From: an uncultured Clostridia bacterium
GTDB taxonomy: Bacteria > Bacillota > Clostridia > Oscillospirales > CAG-272
Assembly: GCA_937893945.1 (NCBI GenBank)
Contig: CALCTA010000150.1
Coordinates: forward strand, 1-20,226
Reading direction: 5' to 3'
Length of the DNA: 20,226 bases
Shown here piece by piece: positions 1-7,512 of this stretch (positions are counted from its first letter, which is position 1; each line of letters opens with the position of its first letter). The notes beneath the pieces are model-generated. The model worked only from the letters and a program-made list of their open reading frames with translations, was not told the DNA's origin and searched no databases. The position numbers and the translations under genes are program-made.

Positions 1-509
1 GCCTTGAATGCCGCCTCGGCTATGTGGTGAGAGTTTCTGCCGTCAAGCTGCTTTAGGTGCAGGGTAATTTCTGCGTTTCTCGTAAGCGCGAGGAAGAATT
101 CCTCAACAAGCTCGCTATCAAAGTCGCCAATCTTCTCTGAGGGTATATCAAGACTGTAAGCAAGATAAGACCTGCCCGAGATATCAAGCGCGCAAAGAAC
201 GAGAGCTTCGTCCATGGGAAGAAGCATGCTACCGTAGCGACAGATACCCCTGCAATCGCCAAGCGCTTCCTTGAGCGCAAGACCGAGGCAGATACCTATA
301 TCCTCAACACTGTGATGGTAATCTACTGCCACGTCTCCCTTACATGACACCTCAAGCTCTACTCTTGCGTGCTTTGCAAAAAGAGTGAGCATGTGATCAA
401 GAAAGCCACAACCCGTATCTATACTTGCGTTGCCTTTACACTCGTCAAGACAAAGCGAAAGCTTTATATCTGTCTCTGCTGTTTTTCTCTCAATATAACT
501 TTTTCTCAT
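1..509 (-). CDS. hisB: Imidazoleglycerol-phosphate dehydratase, 3' end cut by window edge
   Basis: HisB dehydrates imidazole glycerol phosphate to imidazole acetol phosphate, a late step of histidine synthesis in the cytoplasm. I translated 169 residues from the ATG at 509-507. They show the family's metal-binding motifs: GFLDHML near residues 35-41, the histidine pair in HHSVED near 65-70, and NSHHIAEAAFK just before the edge. Other family blocks such as ALGD and PMDEAL are present. The usual length is about 195 residues, so only some 25 are missing. The start overlaps the hisC stop as ATGA, and AAGGAG lies about 8 bases upstream inside hisC. It is the monofunctional dehydratase, with no phosphatase domain at the N-terminus. 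Confidence 0.95.
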   Translation of the reverse strand, partial: MRKSYIERKTAETDIKLSLCLDECKGNASIDTGCGFLDHMLTLFAKHARVELEVSCKGDVAVDYHHSVEDIGICLGLALKEALGDCRGICRYGSMLLPMDEALVLCALDISGRSYLAYSLDIPSEKIGDFDSELVEEFFLALTRNAEITLHLKQLDGRNSHHIAEAAFK

Positions 510-1579
510 TTTCTTTTCTCCTTAAGAATATCGGCTGTCGCCAAGAGGAGCGCATCCATCTGCTCGCGCGTTCCAACCGTTATTCTGTTGAAATCCTTGA
601 TTTTTTCTTTTGCGAAATGGCGCACGAGAATTCCTCTTGACTTGAGCGCAAGGTAAAGCTCCTCGCCGCCTATCTCCTCGCTCTTTGCGAATATGAAATT
701 AGCTTTGGAATCAGTACAGTAAAATCCCATAGAGCGAAGCTTCTCAACGGTATATTCTCTTGTCCTGATTATCTCCTTGCAGTTATCCATATAATAGTCG
801 TTATCCGCTATTGCCGCCTCACCGGCAAGAAGCGTAAGGCGGTTGATGTTATAGGGATTTGTGGAGTATTTTATTTTTTCAAGATCGGAGATTATCGCCT
901 CGTTTGCGATAGCAAAGCCAAGCCTTGCGCCCGCAAGCGAGCGAGATTTTGAAAAAGTACCTACTACAAGAAGATTATCGTACTTATCCGTAAGAGAGCG
1001 TGCGCTCTCGCCGCCGAAGTCAACGTAAGCCTCGTCAATAAGCACGAGATTATCGGGATTTGCGGCAACTATTCGCTCAACCTCCCCAAGCGAGAGACAA
1101 AGTCCCGTGGGAGCATTGGGGTTTGCTATGACCACCGTCGCATCATTAGTAAGATAATCCTCAACGTTTATCGAAAAATCCTCGTTGAGCGGCACAGCCG
1201 TATAATTCACTCCGTGAAGCTCAGCGTAAACGCTGTAAAATCCGTAGGATATTTCGGGAAATCTCACTGCTCTGCTATTTCCCTCGCAGAAAGCCATAAA
1301 CGAAAAATTAAGTATATCGTCCGAGCCGCCCGAAAGAAAGATATTCTCGCTTTTCTTTCCGAAAAGCTCTGCTACCGCGCTCTTTAGAGCCTTGCAGGTA
1401 GGGTCTGAATAGAGGTTGAGCTTTGCTACCTCGGCAGTACTTACAGCATCAAGCACTCTTTTCGAGGGCGGATAGGGAGATTCGTTGGTATTAAGCTTTA
1501 TATACTTCATATCCGTGGGCTGTTCTCCCGGCACGTATGCCTCAAGCTCACGGTATTTTGAATTCAAAAATCTGCTCAT
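506..1579 (-). CDS. hisC: Histidinol-phosphate aminotransferase
   Basis: HisC is a PLP enzyme that moves an amino group from glutamate to imidazole acetol phosphate, giving histidinol phosphate. The 357-residue length is normal for the class II aminotransferase family. Visible motifs in order are LNTNESPYPPS near 29-39, SGGSDDIL near 83-90, NPNAPTG near 153-159, DEAYVDF near 182-188, and the PLP-lysine segment TFSKSRSLAG with the lysine at about 211. An arginine-rich C-terminal block (GTREQMD) closes the fold. The ATG at 1579 has AAGGA about 12 bases upstream. The gap to the hisD stop is 8 bases, and the 3' end overlaps hisB by 4 bases, so hisD, hisC and hisB should be translated together. 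Confidence 0.95.
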   Translation of the reverse strand: MSRFLNSKYRELEAYVPGEQPTDMKYIKLNTNESPYPPSKRVLDAVSTAEVAKLNLYSDPTCKALKSAVAELFGKKSENIFLSGGSDDILNFSFMAFCEGNSRAVRFPEISYGFYSVYAELHGVNYTAVPLNEDFSINVEDYLTNDATVVIANPNAPTGLCLSLGEVERIVAANPDNLVLIDEAYVDFGGESARSLTDKYDNLLVVGTFSKSRSLAGARLGFAIANEAIISDLEKIKYSTNPYNINRLTLLAGEAAIADNDYYMDNCKEIIRTREYTVEKLRSMGFYCTDSKANFIFAKSEEIGGEELYLALKSRGILVRHFAKEKIKDFNRITVGTREQMDALLLATADILKEKRK

Positions 1580-1587
1580 TATTTGAA

Positions 1588-2868
1588 TTATTCCTTGTTT
1601 TCGGTTCTTATGATAGCGCTTCTCGCGTGTGCGGTAAGTCCTTCCTTGTTAGCGAAATACTCTACCTTAGACGCGACCTTTGCGAGTGCTTCCTCTGTAT
1701 AGTAGGAGAACTGCGTTTTCTTAACAAAGTCATCTACCGAGAGAGGACTTGAGAAGCGTGCCGTTCCGCTTGTGGGAAGCGTGTGATTAGGTCCTGCAAA
1801 GTAGTCTCCGAGTGCCTCGGGACAGTATTTGCCCATAAATACAGATCCCGCGTGGCGTATCTTATCAAGATACTTGAAGGGCTCGTCAACGCATATCTCA
1901 AGATGCTCGGGCGCAAGAGCGTTTGCTACCTCTATCGCCTCGTCTATATCCTTGGTTATTATTATCTTGCCGTTATTCTCTACAGACGTACGCGCTATTT
2001 CCTCTCTTGAAAGGAGCGAGAGCTGTCTTTCAAGCTCCTCGGCAGTAGCCAGAGCAAGCTCCTTTGAGTCGGTTACAAGCACTGCCGTCGCGTTTTTATC
2101 GTGCTCAGCCTGAGAAAGAAGATCTGCCGCTACATACACGGGGTTACAAGTGCCGTCTGCCACTACGAGTATCTCGCTCGGCCCGGCTATCATATCTATA
2201 GCAACTCTGCCGAACACCTGCTTCTTTGCCTCGGCAACGAATGCGTTTCCGGGGCCTACTATTTTATCTACGGCAGGGACGCTCTCTGTTCCGTAAGCGA
2301 GTGCGGCAACAGCCTGCGCGCCGCCAACCTTAAAAATTCGGTCAACGCCTGCTACCTTAGCCGCCGCGAGTATCGCGGGATTTACGCTTCCGTCGGATGA
2401 GGGCGGTGTTACCATAACTATCTCGGAGCATCCTGCTATCTTTGCGGGAATGGCGTTCATAAGCACGCTCGACGGATATGCCGCCGTGCCGCCCGGAACG
2501 TATAGTCCTACCTTTTCTATCGGTATTACCTTCTGTCCGATAACCACTCCGTCCTTTTCGTTGATAAGAAAGCTGTTTCTTACCTGTCTTGAGTGGAAGG
2601 CGTAGATATTCTCCTTAGCTTCCTTGAGTATCTCAATAAACTCAGGCTCAACGCTGGCAAAAGCCGCCTCTATCTCCTCGGCACTAACCTCAAGCGAGGA
2701 AAGCTTCACCTTGTCAAATTTCTCACAGAAAGCGAAAAGCGCGCTATCGCCCTTTTCTCTCACCGTCTTTATTATATCGCTGACTGTGTCCGCTACGTTG
2801 AATACGTTTTCCTTTCGGTCAAGTATCTCTGCACGGTCTATGTCCTTGTAATCTATAATGCGGATCAT
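1588..2868 (-). CDS. hisD: Histidinol dehydrogenase
   Basis: HisD carries out the last two oxidations of the pathway, histidinol to histidine, using NAD and a bound zinc. At 426 residues it has the usual length. Family blocks are clear: GLYVPGGTAAYPSS near 121-134, VGPGNAFVAEAKK near 204-216, MIAGPSEILVVAD near 226-238, SQAEHDKNA near 252-260 with zinc ligands Gln and His, APEHLEI with the catalytic Glu-His pair, GDYFAGPNHTLPTSG, and the closing LTAHARSA with the last zinc-ligand histidine. The ATG at 2868 has GGAGG upstream. It lies 24 bases after hisG and 8 bases before hisC. Confidence 0.96.
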   Translation of the reverse strand: MIRIIDYKDIDRAEILDRKENVFNVADTVSDIIKTVREKGDSALFAFCEKFDKVKLSSLEVSAEEIEAAFASVEPEFIEILKEAKENIYAFHSRQVRNSFLINEKDGVVIGQKVIPIEKVGLYVPGGTAAYPSSVLMNAIPAKIAGCSEIVMVTPPSSDGSVNPAILAAAKVAGVDRIFKVGGAQAVAALAYGTESVPAVDKIVGPGNAFVAEAKKQVFGRVAIDMIAGPSEILVVADGTCNPVYVAADLLSQAEHDKNATAVLVTDSKELALATAEELERQLSLLSREEIARTSVENNGKIIITKDIDEAIEVANALAPEHLEICVDEPFKYLDKIRHAGSVFMGKYCPEALGDYFAGPNHTLPTSGTARFSSPLSVDDFVKKTQFSYYTEEALAKVASKVEYFANKEGLTAHARSAIIRTENKE

Positions 2869-2892
2869 GGGTCCCTCCGTAAAATTGCTCGC

Positions 2893-3528
2893 TCAGGCTT
2901 TGTTTTTCTCTGCGAGCACTCTTTCTAATTTTTCGCAGATATCAGATATCTCGGCATTCTTGAACTTGTGGCTCACCTTATTCGCGACAAGCCTTGCGCT
3001 GATATCAACGATATCCTGCTTAGGCTCAAGGTCGTTCTCATAAAGCGTTTTTCCCGTTTCGACTATATCTACGATAACGTCTGAAAGCTCAAGTATCGGT
3101 GCGAGCTCGATAGAGCCGTTGAGCTTGATTATATCTATCTCTCTGCTCTGCTTATTGTAATAATCTCTTGCTATATTCGGAAACTTTGTCGCAACTCGCA
3201 GCGTCCTGTCCCGTCTGTCGCAGAAGTCCTTTTTTGCGGCTACTGCCATACGGCACTTGCCCATTCCGAGATCTAAAAGCTCGTAAATATCGGGCTTATA
3301 TTCAAGGATTATATCCTTGCCCGCAATGCCTATATCCGCAGCGCCTCGCTCTACGTATATTACTACGTCCGAGGGCTTTACCCAGAAGTATCTAACTCCC
3401 ACCTCTGCGTTTTCAAATATAAGCTTTCTGCTCTCCTCACGGATAGAAGGACACTCAAATCCCGCTTCTTCAAATATTCCGTAAGCCTTCTCGCCAAGTC
3501 TGCCCTTGGGGAGCGCTATGTTAATCAT
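2893..3528 (-). CDS. hisG: ATP phosphoribosyltransferase, short form
   Basis: HisG joins ATP and PRPP in the first, feedback-controlled step of histidine synthesis. The product is 211 residues from the ATG at 3528, the short form that lacks the C-terminal regulatory domain and works as a complex with HisZ, encoded just upstream. Visible motifs are ALPKGRLGEKA at the N-terminus, GAADIGIAGKDI near 62-72, and the PRPP-site segment VDIVETGKTLYENDL near 153-167. An in-frame ATG at 3561 exists, but the family normally starts just before the ALPKGR block, so 3528 is preferred. No clear SD precedes it. The start lies inside the last codons of hisZ (8-base overlap), which suggests translational coupling. 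Confidence 0.94.
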   Translation of the reverse strand: MINIALPKGRLGEKAYGIFEEAGFECPSIREESRKLIFENAEVGVRYFWVKPSDVVIYVERGAADIGIAGKDIILEYKPDIYELLDLGMGKCRMAVAAKKDFCDRRDRTLRVATKFPNIARDYYNKQSREIDIIKLNGSIELAPILELSDVIVDIVETGKTLYENDLEPKQDIVDISARLVANKVSHKFKNAEISDICEKLERVLAEKNKA

Positions 3529-4645
3529 TTGTTTCAAGTGTAAGAAGTCCGTCCTTTCCAAGTCTTACGAGCTTGCGGTATCTAAGACTCTTGTCGGGAG
3601 CGCTGAGCGCTCTTACAGAGCCTTCCTTGCCAAGCTCTCTTGCCGCCGCTATGATATCTCTCGGTGCTACGCTCTCGTCATACACGAGCATTACGTCAAC
3701 GTCAAACGAGCCGTTCTCGATCGCAAAGCGCTCAAGCTTATCAAGATAAACGGCAAAGCCGATAGCGCCTACCTTCTTGCCGAATTTCTCCATAAGTCTG
3801 TCGTAGCGTCCACCCGAAAGGATACTGTCTGGGATGCTCTTTATAAAGCCCTTGAAAATGATACCGTCGTAATAGCTCATATCGTTTACTACCGAAAAGT
3901 CAAGATAAAGCCTGTCGGTAGCACCGTAGCAGCTCATAGCGTCGTATATCTGCTCAAGCTCGTCGTATGCGCTCTGCATCTTCTCGCCCTCAACCAAGCC
4001 TTCGATAGCCTTAAGTGCCTTATCTATCGGCAGATACATTGCCGTAAGGCTGCAAAGGCTCTCGCATTTAGCGTTATCTATTCCGAGAGCAGAACAAAGC
4101 GAGCGTAAGCCTGAGATATTCTTGCTTCCTATAAGCGAAAGGAAGTCCTGCATATTATCCGCACGCACGCCGATATTCTCGAGAAAGCCCTCAAGGAAGC
4201 GCATATGCGAAAGGTCAAGCAGAAAGTCCTGACTTATTCCCTCAAGACTCTTCATCGCAAGCATCAACACCTCGCTCTCGGCGAAGACGTCGATACTGCC
4301 GATAGATTCAAGTCCGGTTTGTCTTATCTCACGGAAGCCGTCTCCGCCGACTGTAGTGCGGTAAACGTGCTCGTCGTAGTAAAGCTTATATGAGCTGCTT
4401 TCATTTGCAACTACGTTTTTGATTATGGAAAGTGTTACGTCTGGCTTGAGAGCCATCAGCTTTCCGTTGGTGTCGGTAAAGGTGAGCAGATTTTCGCTTA
4501 CAAGAAAGCTTCGGTTCTTCGCGTAGAGGTCATATTCCTCAAACTTACTTACTCTGTAATGCGAATAGCCGTACTTACTGTAAAGACTGCGAAGCTCGTA
4601 TATCGCTCTTTCGTCCTCTCGGAGCACCTGACCAGCAAAGCTCAT
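3521..4645 (-). CDS. hisZ: HisZ, regulatory subunit of ATP phosphoribosyltransferase
   Basis: HisZ is a histidyl-tRNA synthetase paralogue with no charging activity. It binds short-form HisG and confers histidine feedback control. The 374 residues show the class II synthetase fold: motif 2-like DEHVYRTTVGGDGFREIRQT near 90-109, and a C-terminal LSGGRYDRLMEKFG block like that of HisRS. It is shorter than true HisRS (about 420 or more residues) and its C-terminus lacks an evident anticodon-binding domain. The position next to short hisG settles the call. The ATG overlaps the stop of the upstream regulator gene by one base (TAATG), with GGAGGAAG as SD. Confidence 0.92.
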   Translation of the reverse strand: MSFAGQVLREDERAIYELRSLYSKYGYSHYRVSKFEEYDLYAKNRSFLVSENLLTFTDTNGKLMALKPDVTLSIIKNVVANESSSYKLYYDEHVYRTTVGGDGFREIRQTGLESIGSIDVFAESEVLMLAMKSLEGISQDFLLDLSHMRFLEGFLENIGVRADNMQDFLSLIGSKNISGLRSLCSALGIDNAKCESLCSLTAMYLPIDKALKAIEGLVEGEKMQSAYDELEQIYDAMSCYGATDRLYLDFSVVNDMSYYDGIIFKGFIKSIPDSILSGGRYDRLMEKFGKKVGAIGFAVYLDKLERFAIENGSFDVDVMLVYDESVAPRDIIAAARELGKEGSVRALSAPDKSLRYRKLVRLGKDGLLTLETND

Positions 4646-4938
4646 TATTTTTCTTCCTCCGCAATAGCCGCAAGCGCCCTCTTATATCCACCCGCACCGT
4701 AAAGATAAGAACGGTTGACACGGCTGATAGTGGCTGTGCTTGCGCCTGTTTCTTCAACTATCTTGTTATAAACTGTCTGCTCGGACAGCATCTTTGCCAC
4801 GAGCAATCTCTGCGCTATGTCGAGAACTTCCTTTTTAGTCATGATGTCTTCAAGAAAAGCCTCGCATTCCTCTTCATTCTTAAGTGAAAGTATCGCCTTG
4901 ATCAAAAGATTGTAGCCTTCATTTTCTGACAGATTCAT
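4645..4938 (-). CDS. YerC/TrpR-fold DNA-binding protein, likely his operon repressor
   Basis: This 97-residue protein belongs to the YerC/YecD branch of the TrpR superfamily. Helices near 8-50 carry the pattern FLEDIMTKKEVLDIAQRL typical of the family. A helix-turn-helix follows near 56-79, with TVYNKIVEETGASTATISRV. Comparative genomics has proposed that YerC-type proteins act as histidine-responsive repressors in Gram-positive bacteria; E. coli TrpR is the better-known relative. Here it is the first gene of the his operon, one base from hisZ, directly behind a promoter overlaid by a palindrome. Autoregulation and control of the operon by histidine are therefore inferred. The SD GAGAGG lies about 8 bases before the ATG. 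The ligand cannot be read from the sequence. Confidence 0.88.
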   Translation of the reverse strand: MNLSENEGYNLLIKAILSLKNEEECEAFLEDIMTKKEVLDIAQRLLVAKMLSEQTVYNKIVEETGASTATISRVNRSYLYGAGGYKRALAAIAEEEK

Positions 4939-4987
4939 AAAAATTCCTCTCTTTTCTAAAAGCTATCTGAAAAAGTTTTACTTTAAC

Positions 4988-5013
4988 GCTTTACTATGAT
5001 AACATACTAAAGC
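4988..5013. promoter_or_regulatory. Candidate operator palindrome over the his -10 box
   Basis: Two 10-base arms (CTTTAGTATG and CATAGTAAAG in the transcript sense) flank a 4-base centre. Nine of ten positions pair, and one further G-C pair extends the arms to 11 bases. The palindrome covers the -10 hexamer and the end of the spacer, where a bound dimer would block RNA polymerase. The first gene downstream encodes a TrpR-fold protein, the natural candidate to bind it. Confidence 0.7.
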
Positions 5014-5024
5014 AATTATGTCAA
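4996..5024 (-). promoter_or_regulatory. Promoter of the his operon
   Basis: On the minus strand there is TTGACA at 5024-5019, a 17-base spacer and TATCAT at 5001-4996. The expected start point is near 4989, giving a leader of about 50 bases. That is too short for a T-box or a classical attenuator, and no leader peptide rich in histidine codons is present. No terminator is visible between the HD-domain gene and this promoter, so some read-through into the his operon is possible. Confidence 0.8.
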
Positions 5025-5076
5025 TAGCTTTTTTATATTTTTTATAAAGTTTTGTGCTTTTTTTAGAAAATCACGT

Positions 5077-5736
5077 TTAAAGCAGTATCTGACCGTTTAT
5101 TTGCAGGTGGAATTTCATTCCGAGACAGTCTGCCGCCTTTCTGCAAAGCAGCATTCTCTGCATAAATATCTCAAAGTAGTCCATGACCGAGCTATATCTG
5201 GTATCTACCTCAAGAATGAGCGTTATCTCGTCCTTGTTATCGTTTATCTGAAGCTCAGAGCGTGTAACAGAATAGTTTACTCTGTCGTGTATATCGAAGC
5301 TTGATACGTCAGAATTGCGAACGCGGCTTCTTCTCACGTCTGATTTATCAGCAAGTATAAGAGCCGCGGCTATCTCGTTTACAGGAACGCCCGTTCCCTC
5401 GTCGTGATTGCCTATAGCGGCAACTATAAGAGCTATCTCCGCAGGGTCCATACCCATTTTGTCAAGTATGCGGAATGACATCACCGCGCCGCTCTGTGAA
5501 TGGTCAACACGGTTGACAAGATTGCCGATATCGTGCATAAATGCCGCTATCTTGGCTATCTCCACAGTTCTCTCATCAGCTCCTAAGGTAGTCAGTATAT
5601 ACTCGCACACGACTACTGCCTTTTCTGCATGCGCGAAGCTATGCTCGGTATATCCCAGAGCCTTGAGAGCGCTATCCGCGCTCTTTATATATTCTCTTAT
5701 TGCAGGGTCGTGCTTGACCTGTTCAAAGCTAACCAT
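5077..5736 (-). CDS. HD-domain phosphohydrolase
   Basis: This is a 219-residue soluble protein of the HD superfamily of metal-dependent phosphohydrolases. The likely metal ligands can be seen: His36 in HSFAH, the HD pair at 68-69 in AFMHDIGN, His79 in VDHSQSG, His111 in GNHDEG and Asp130 in LADKSDV. The pattern suggests a single-domain nucleotide or cyclic-nucleotide hydrolase, but the substrate cannot be told. The C-terminal 70 residues are beta-rich and have no motif I recognise. The ATG at 5736 has AAGGAG 8 bases upstream and lies 17 bases after the CPBP protease gene, so it is the last gene of the lgt-CPBP-HD unit. No terminator is visible after it. Confidence 0.85.
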   Translation of the reverse strand: MVSFEQVKHDPAIREYIKSADSALKALGYTEHSFAHAEKAVVVCEYILTTLGADERTVEIAKIAAFMHDIGNLVNRVDHSQSGAVMSFRILDKMGMDPAEIALIVAAIGNHDEGTGVPVNEIAAALILADKSDVRRSRVRNSDVSSFDIHDRVNYSVTRSELQINDNKDEITLILEVDTRYSSVMDYFEIFMQRMLLCRKAADCLGMKFHLQINGQILL

Positions 5737-5753
5737 CTGTAAATCTCCTTGCT

Positions 5754-6575
5754 TTAGTTATTTATGATCTGCTCCTTATTTAGAAACAGCTCCTCTGCGC
5801 GCTCGGTGGGCATTTTGATAAATCTTATCACCGAGTAGATAGCTACGGCAACACCAACAACGGCGGTTATAGCTATTTCAGGTGCCGTCCATATTGTTCC
5901 CGCTCCAAAGGCAGGAATTACACCGCCCGCAAAATTATATAGCGCGTGTGTGAAAACGCAGAGCCATATATTGCCCGTTTCAAGAAGAACTGTGCAGCAT
6001 AGCGCGCCTATAAGAGCGGAATATCCTATCTGGAGTATCACGGCCCCGGGAGAAGCGGTAAAGATATTTACAAGATGCACAGCGCCGAATACCACGGACG
6101 ACCAGAATATCGCCATAAATATCTTGAGCTTGGTCTTAGTTCTGCTCTTGAGCAAAAGCATCAGAGCGCATCCGCGGAAGGCGAGCTCCTCGAATAATCC
6201 TACGCACAAGCAGGAGAACGCGTAGAAGAGTATCTCCCCTGCCGTTCCGCCAAAGGTGCAATCTCCCGCAAGGAAGGACACCCACGGAAAGTTATTGACG
6301 GCAACCGCAAGTGCGGGAAGGATAAACACGAGAGCGCGCCAGCTTCTGTTTCCGAGCGGATGGAGTATCTTGCCGAACGAGAACTCAAGCATAAATATGA
6401 GTGCAACCATACCGCCGAAGAAACGTGAGAGACTACTGTAAAGCGCTGTGATATCCTCTGTGGGAGAATCGCAGAGTCTGTACCAGAGCTCTACCGCCAC
6501 GACTGCGCAAAGCATAAGCACGAGCAACACCTTACGCGTTATCTCAGCGGGTGAAAGCTTTCTTTTTTCACTCAT
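5754..6575 (-). CDS. CPBP-family intramembrane metalloprotease
   Basis: This is a 273-residue membrane protein of the CPBP (CAAX protease and bacteriocin-processing, Rce1-like) family. The three active-site motifs are present in order: EELAFRG (the EExxxR motif), FGAVHL with its histidine, and THALYNF with a further histidine and asparagine. About eight hydrophobic segments surround them. Bacterial members cleave membrane proteins or peptides, and some protect against bacteriocins, but no substrate is evident here. The start at 6575 has AAGGAG 8 bases upstream; an in-frame ATG at 6599 has no SD. The start overlaps the lgt-like stop by 8 bases, implying coupled translation and a possible link to envelope lipoproteins. 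Confidence 0.88.
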   Translation of the reverse strand: MSEKRKLSPAEITRKVLLVLMLCAVVAVELWYRLCDSPTEDITALYSSLSRFFGGMVALIFMLEFSFGKILHPLGNRSWRALVFILPALAVAVNNFPWVSFLAGDCTFGGTAGEILFYAFSCLCVGLFEELAFRGCALMLLLKSRTKTKLKIFMAIFWSSVVFGAVHLVNIFTASPGAVILQIGYSALIGALCCTVLLETGNIWLCVFTHALYNFAGGVIPAFGAGTIWTAPEIAITAVVGVAVAIYSVIRFIKMPTERAEELFLNKEQIINN

Positions 6576-7371
6576 CTGCACTCTCCTTGAGCGCTTCATT
6601 AGCTCTCTGCTCTGCCTTCTTCATAAGGTAACGCTGACCGAAGAAGAGTGCGACTGATCCGAGCACCATAAGTACAGCGATAAACTGCGAGGGGCTGAGA
6701 AAATCGACTACCGTGCTTCCTCTGTCGTCGGTTCTGAAGTATTCGATAACGAAGCGCCATACGCCGTAAAGCACCATATAGAGCGGCAGATTGCAGGAGC
6801 GCTTTGTGAGAAGTCTCCAAACGAAGAATCCAAAGAGCGCAAAGAGGAAAAGTGCCTCGTAAAGCTGAAGCGGAACTGCTTTAGCACCTATAGCCGGCAT
6901 ATAAATAGCATACCACGCGTCAGTTATCTTTCCGTGGCAGCAGCCTGCCATAAGGCAGCCTATTCTTCCGAAGGCGTGAGCGACCGCGATAGATGCCGCC
7001 GCAATGTCGGCTATAGTGAAAAAGCTCTTTACGTTCTGCTTTTCCTTAAAGAACAGCGCACCGATACCGAAGTATATGAGCAAAAAGCAAGCCGCTCCGC
7101 CTATAAGTCCACCGTAGAAGGTAGCACCGGTAGATGTGTCAAGGACAAATCCGCCACGGCGCTCAATATCGTAAAGCGCTTGAAAAAATACAGCCGAGAA
7201 ATAGCCAAGTGTTATAGATACCACAGCAGTTACGAGAGTAAAGTTCTGAAGCTTCCAGAACATCTTTGCCCTGTCAGAGAATATTCTGAAAACCAAAATA
7301 GCGCCGAGGATACCTACGCACAGAAAAACCGTGTATAGATCGACGTCAAGAAAAAGAGCGTAAGGATACAT
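6568..7371 (-). CDS. lgt: Lgt-like prolipoprotein diacylglyceryl transferase, variant active site
   Basis: Lgt moves a diacylglyceryl group from phosphatidylglycerol to the lipobox cysteine of prolipoproteins at the membrane. This 267-residue protein has about seven hydrophobic segments and the family's core blocks: FYGGLIGG near 85-92, AFGRIGCLMAGCCHG near 133-147 and YGVWRFVIEYFR near 202-213. The first block carries Tyr where E. coli Lgt has the functionally important His103. The GRIG block keeps the arginine but has Cys where the usual Asn follows, and it lacks the usual Glu. Such variants are known among Clostridia. Whether this is the housekeeping enzyme or a paralogue cannot be decided from the window. 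The start at 7371 has the perfect SD AAAGGAGG; the ATG at 7398 has none. Confidence 0.8.
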   Translation of the reverse strand: MYPYALFLDVDLYTVFLCVGILGAILVFRIFSDRAKMFWKLQNFTLVTAVVSITLGYFSAVFFQALYDIERRGGFVLDTSTGATFYGGLIGGAACFLLIYFGIGALFFKEKQNVKSFFTIADIAAASIAVAHAFGRIGCLMAGCCHGKITDAWYAIYMPAIGAKAVPLQLYEALFLFALFGFFVWRLLTKRSCNLPLYMVLYGVWRFVIEYFRTDDRGSTVVDFLSPSQFIAVLMVLGSVALFFGQRYLMKKAEQRANEALKESADE

Positions 7372-7420
7372 TTGCTCCTCCTTTGTTATTTTTTCCAATT
7401 TAAAGCATTAAAGTCTTCCA

Positions 7421-7472
7421 AAATAATTATACCGCATAAAGACTGAAATGTCAATGTGCGGTATAATAATTT
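7421..7472. repeat. Long dyad around the lgt-like promoter
   Basis: Two 16-base arms, 7421-7436 and 7457-7472, are inverted copies with 15 of 16 positions matching, separated by 20 bases. The left arm holds the minus-strand -10 box. The right arm holds a mirror-image TATAAT and lies just upstream of the -35 box, which sits in the spacer. The arms' centres are 36 bases apart. It could be a paired operator, or a hairpin at the end of the upstream transcript, but it lacks a good U-tract. Confidence 0.6.
7426..7454 (-). promoter_or_regulatory. Promoter of the lgt-CPBP-HD operon
   Basis: TTGACA at 7454-7449, a 17-base spacer and TATAAT at 7431-7426 on the minus strand form a full-consensus vegetative promoter. 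The start point is expected near 7419, giving a leader of about 48 bases before the ATG at 7371. Confidence 0.85.
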
Positions 7473-7512
7473 TATTGAATTTTGTGTGATTTTAAGACTT
7501 ATTGAGGATATC

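Noticed and set aside
3506..4108. Plus-strand open frame opposite hisZ
   Set aside because: It is a shadow of hisZ with no SD and no recognisable product.
3521..4645. True histidyl-tRNA synthetase
   Set aside because: It is too short, lacks an evident anticodon-binding domain, and sits next to a short-form hisG, which needs HisZ.
4939..5076. T-box or histidine attenuator before the his operon
   Set aside because: The leader from the predicted start is only about 50 bases, with no T-box core, no leader peptide and no terminator hairpin.
7421..7472. Terminator of the two-TM protein gene
   Set aside because: The loop is 20 bases, the stem is AT-rich outside the core, and no clean U-tract follows; the arms fit a promoter-linked dyad better.
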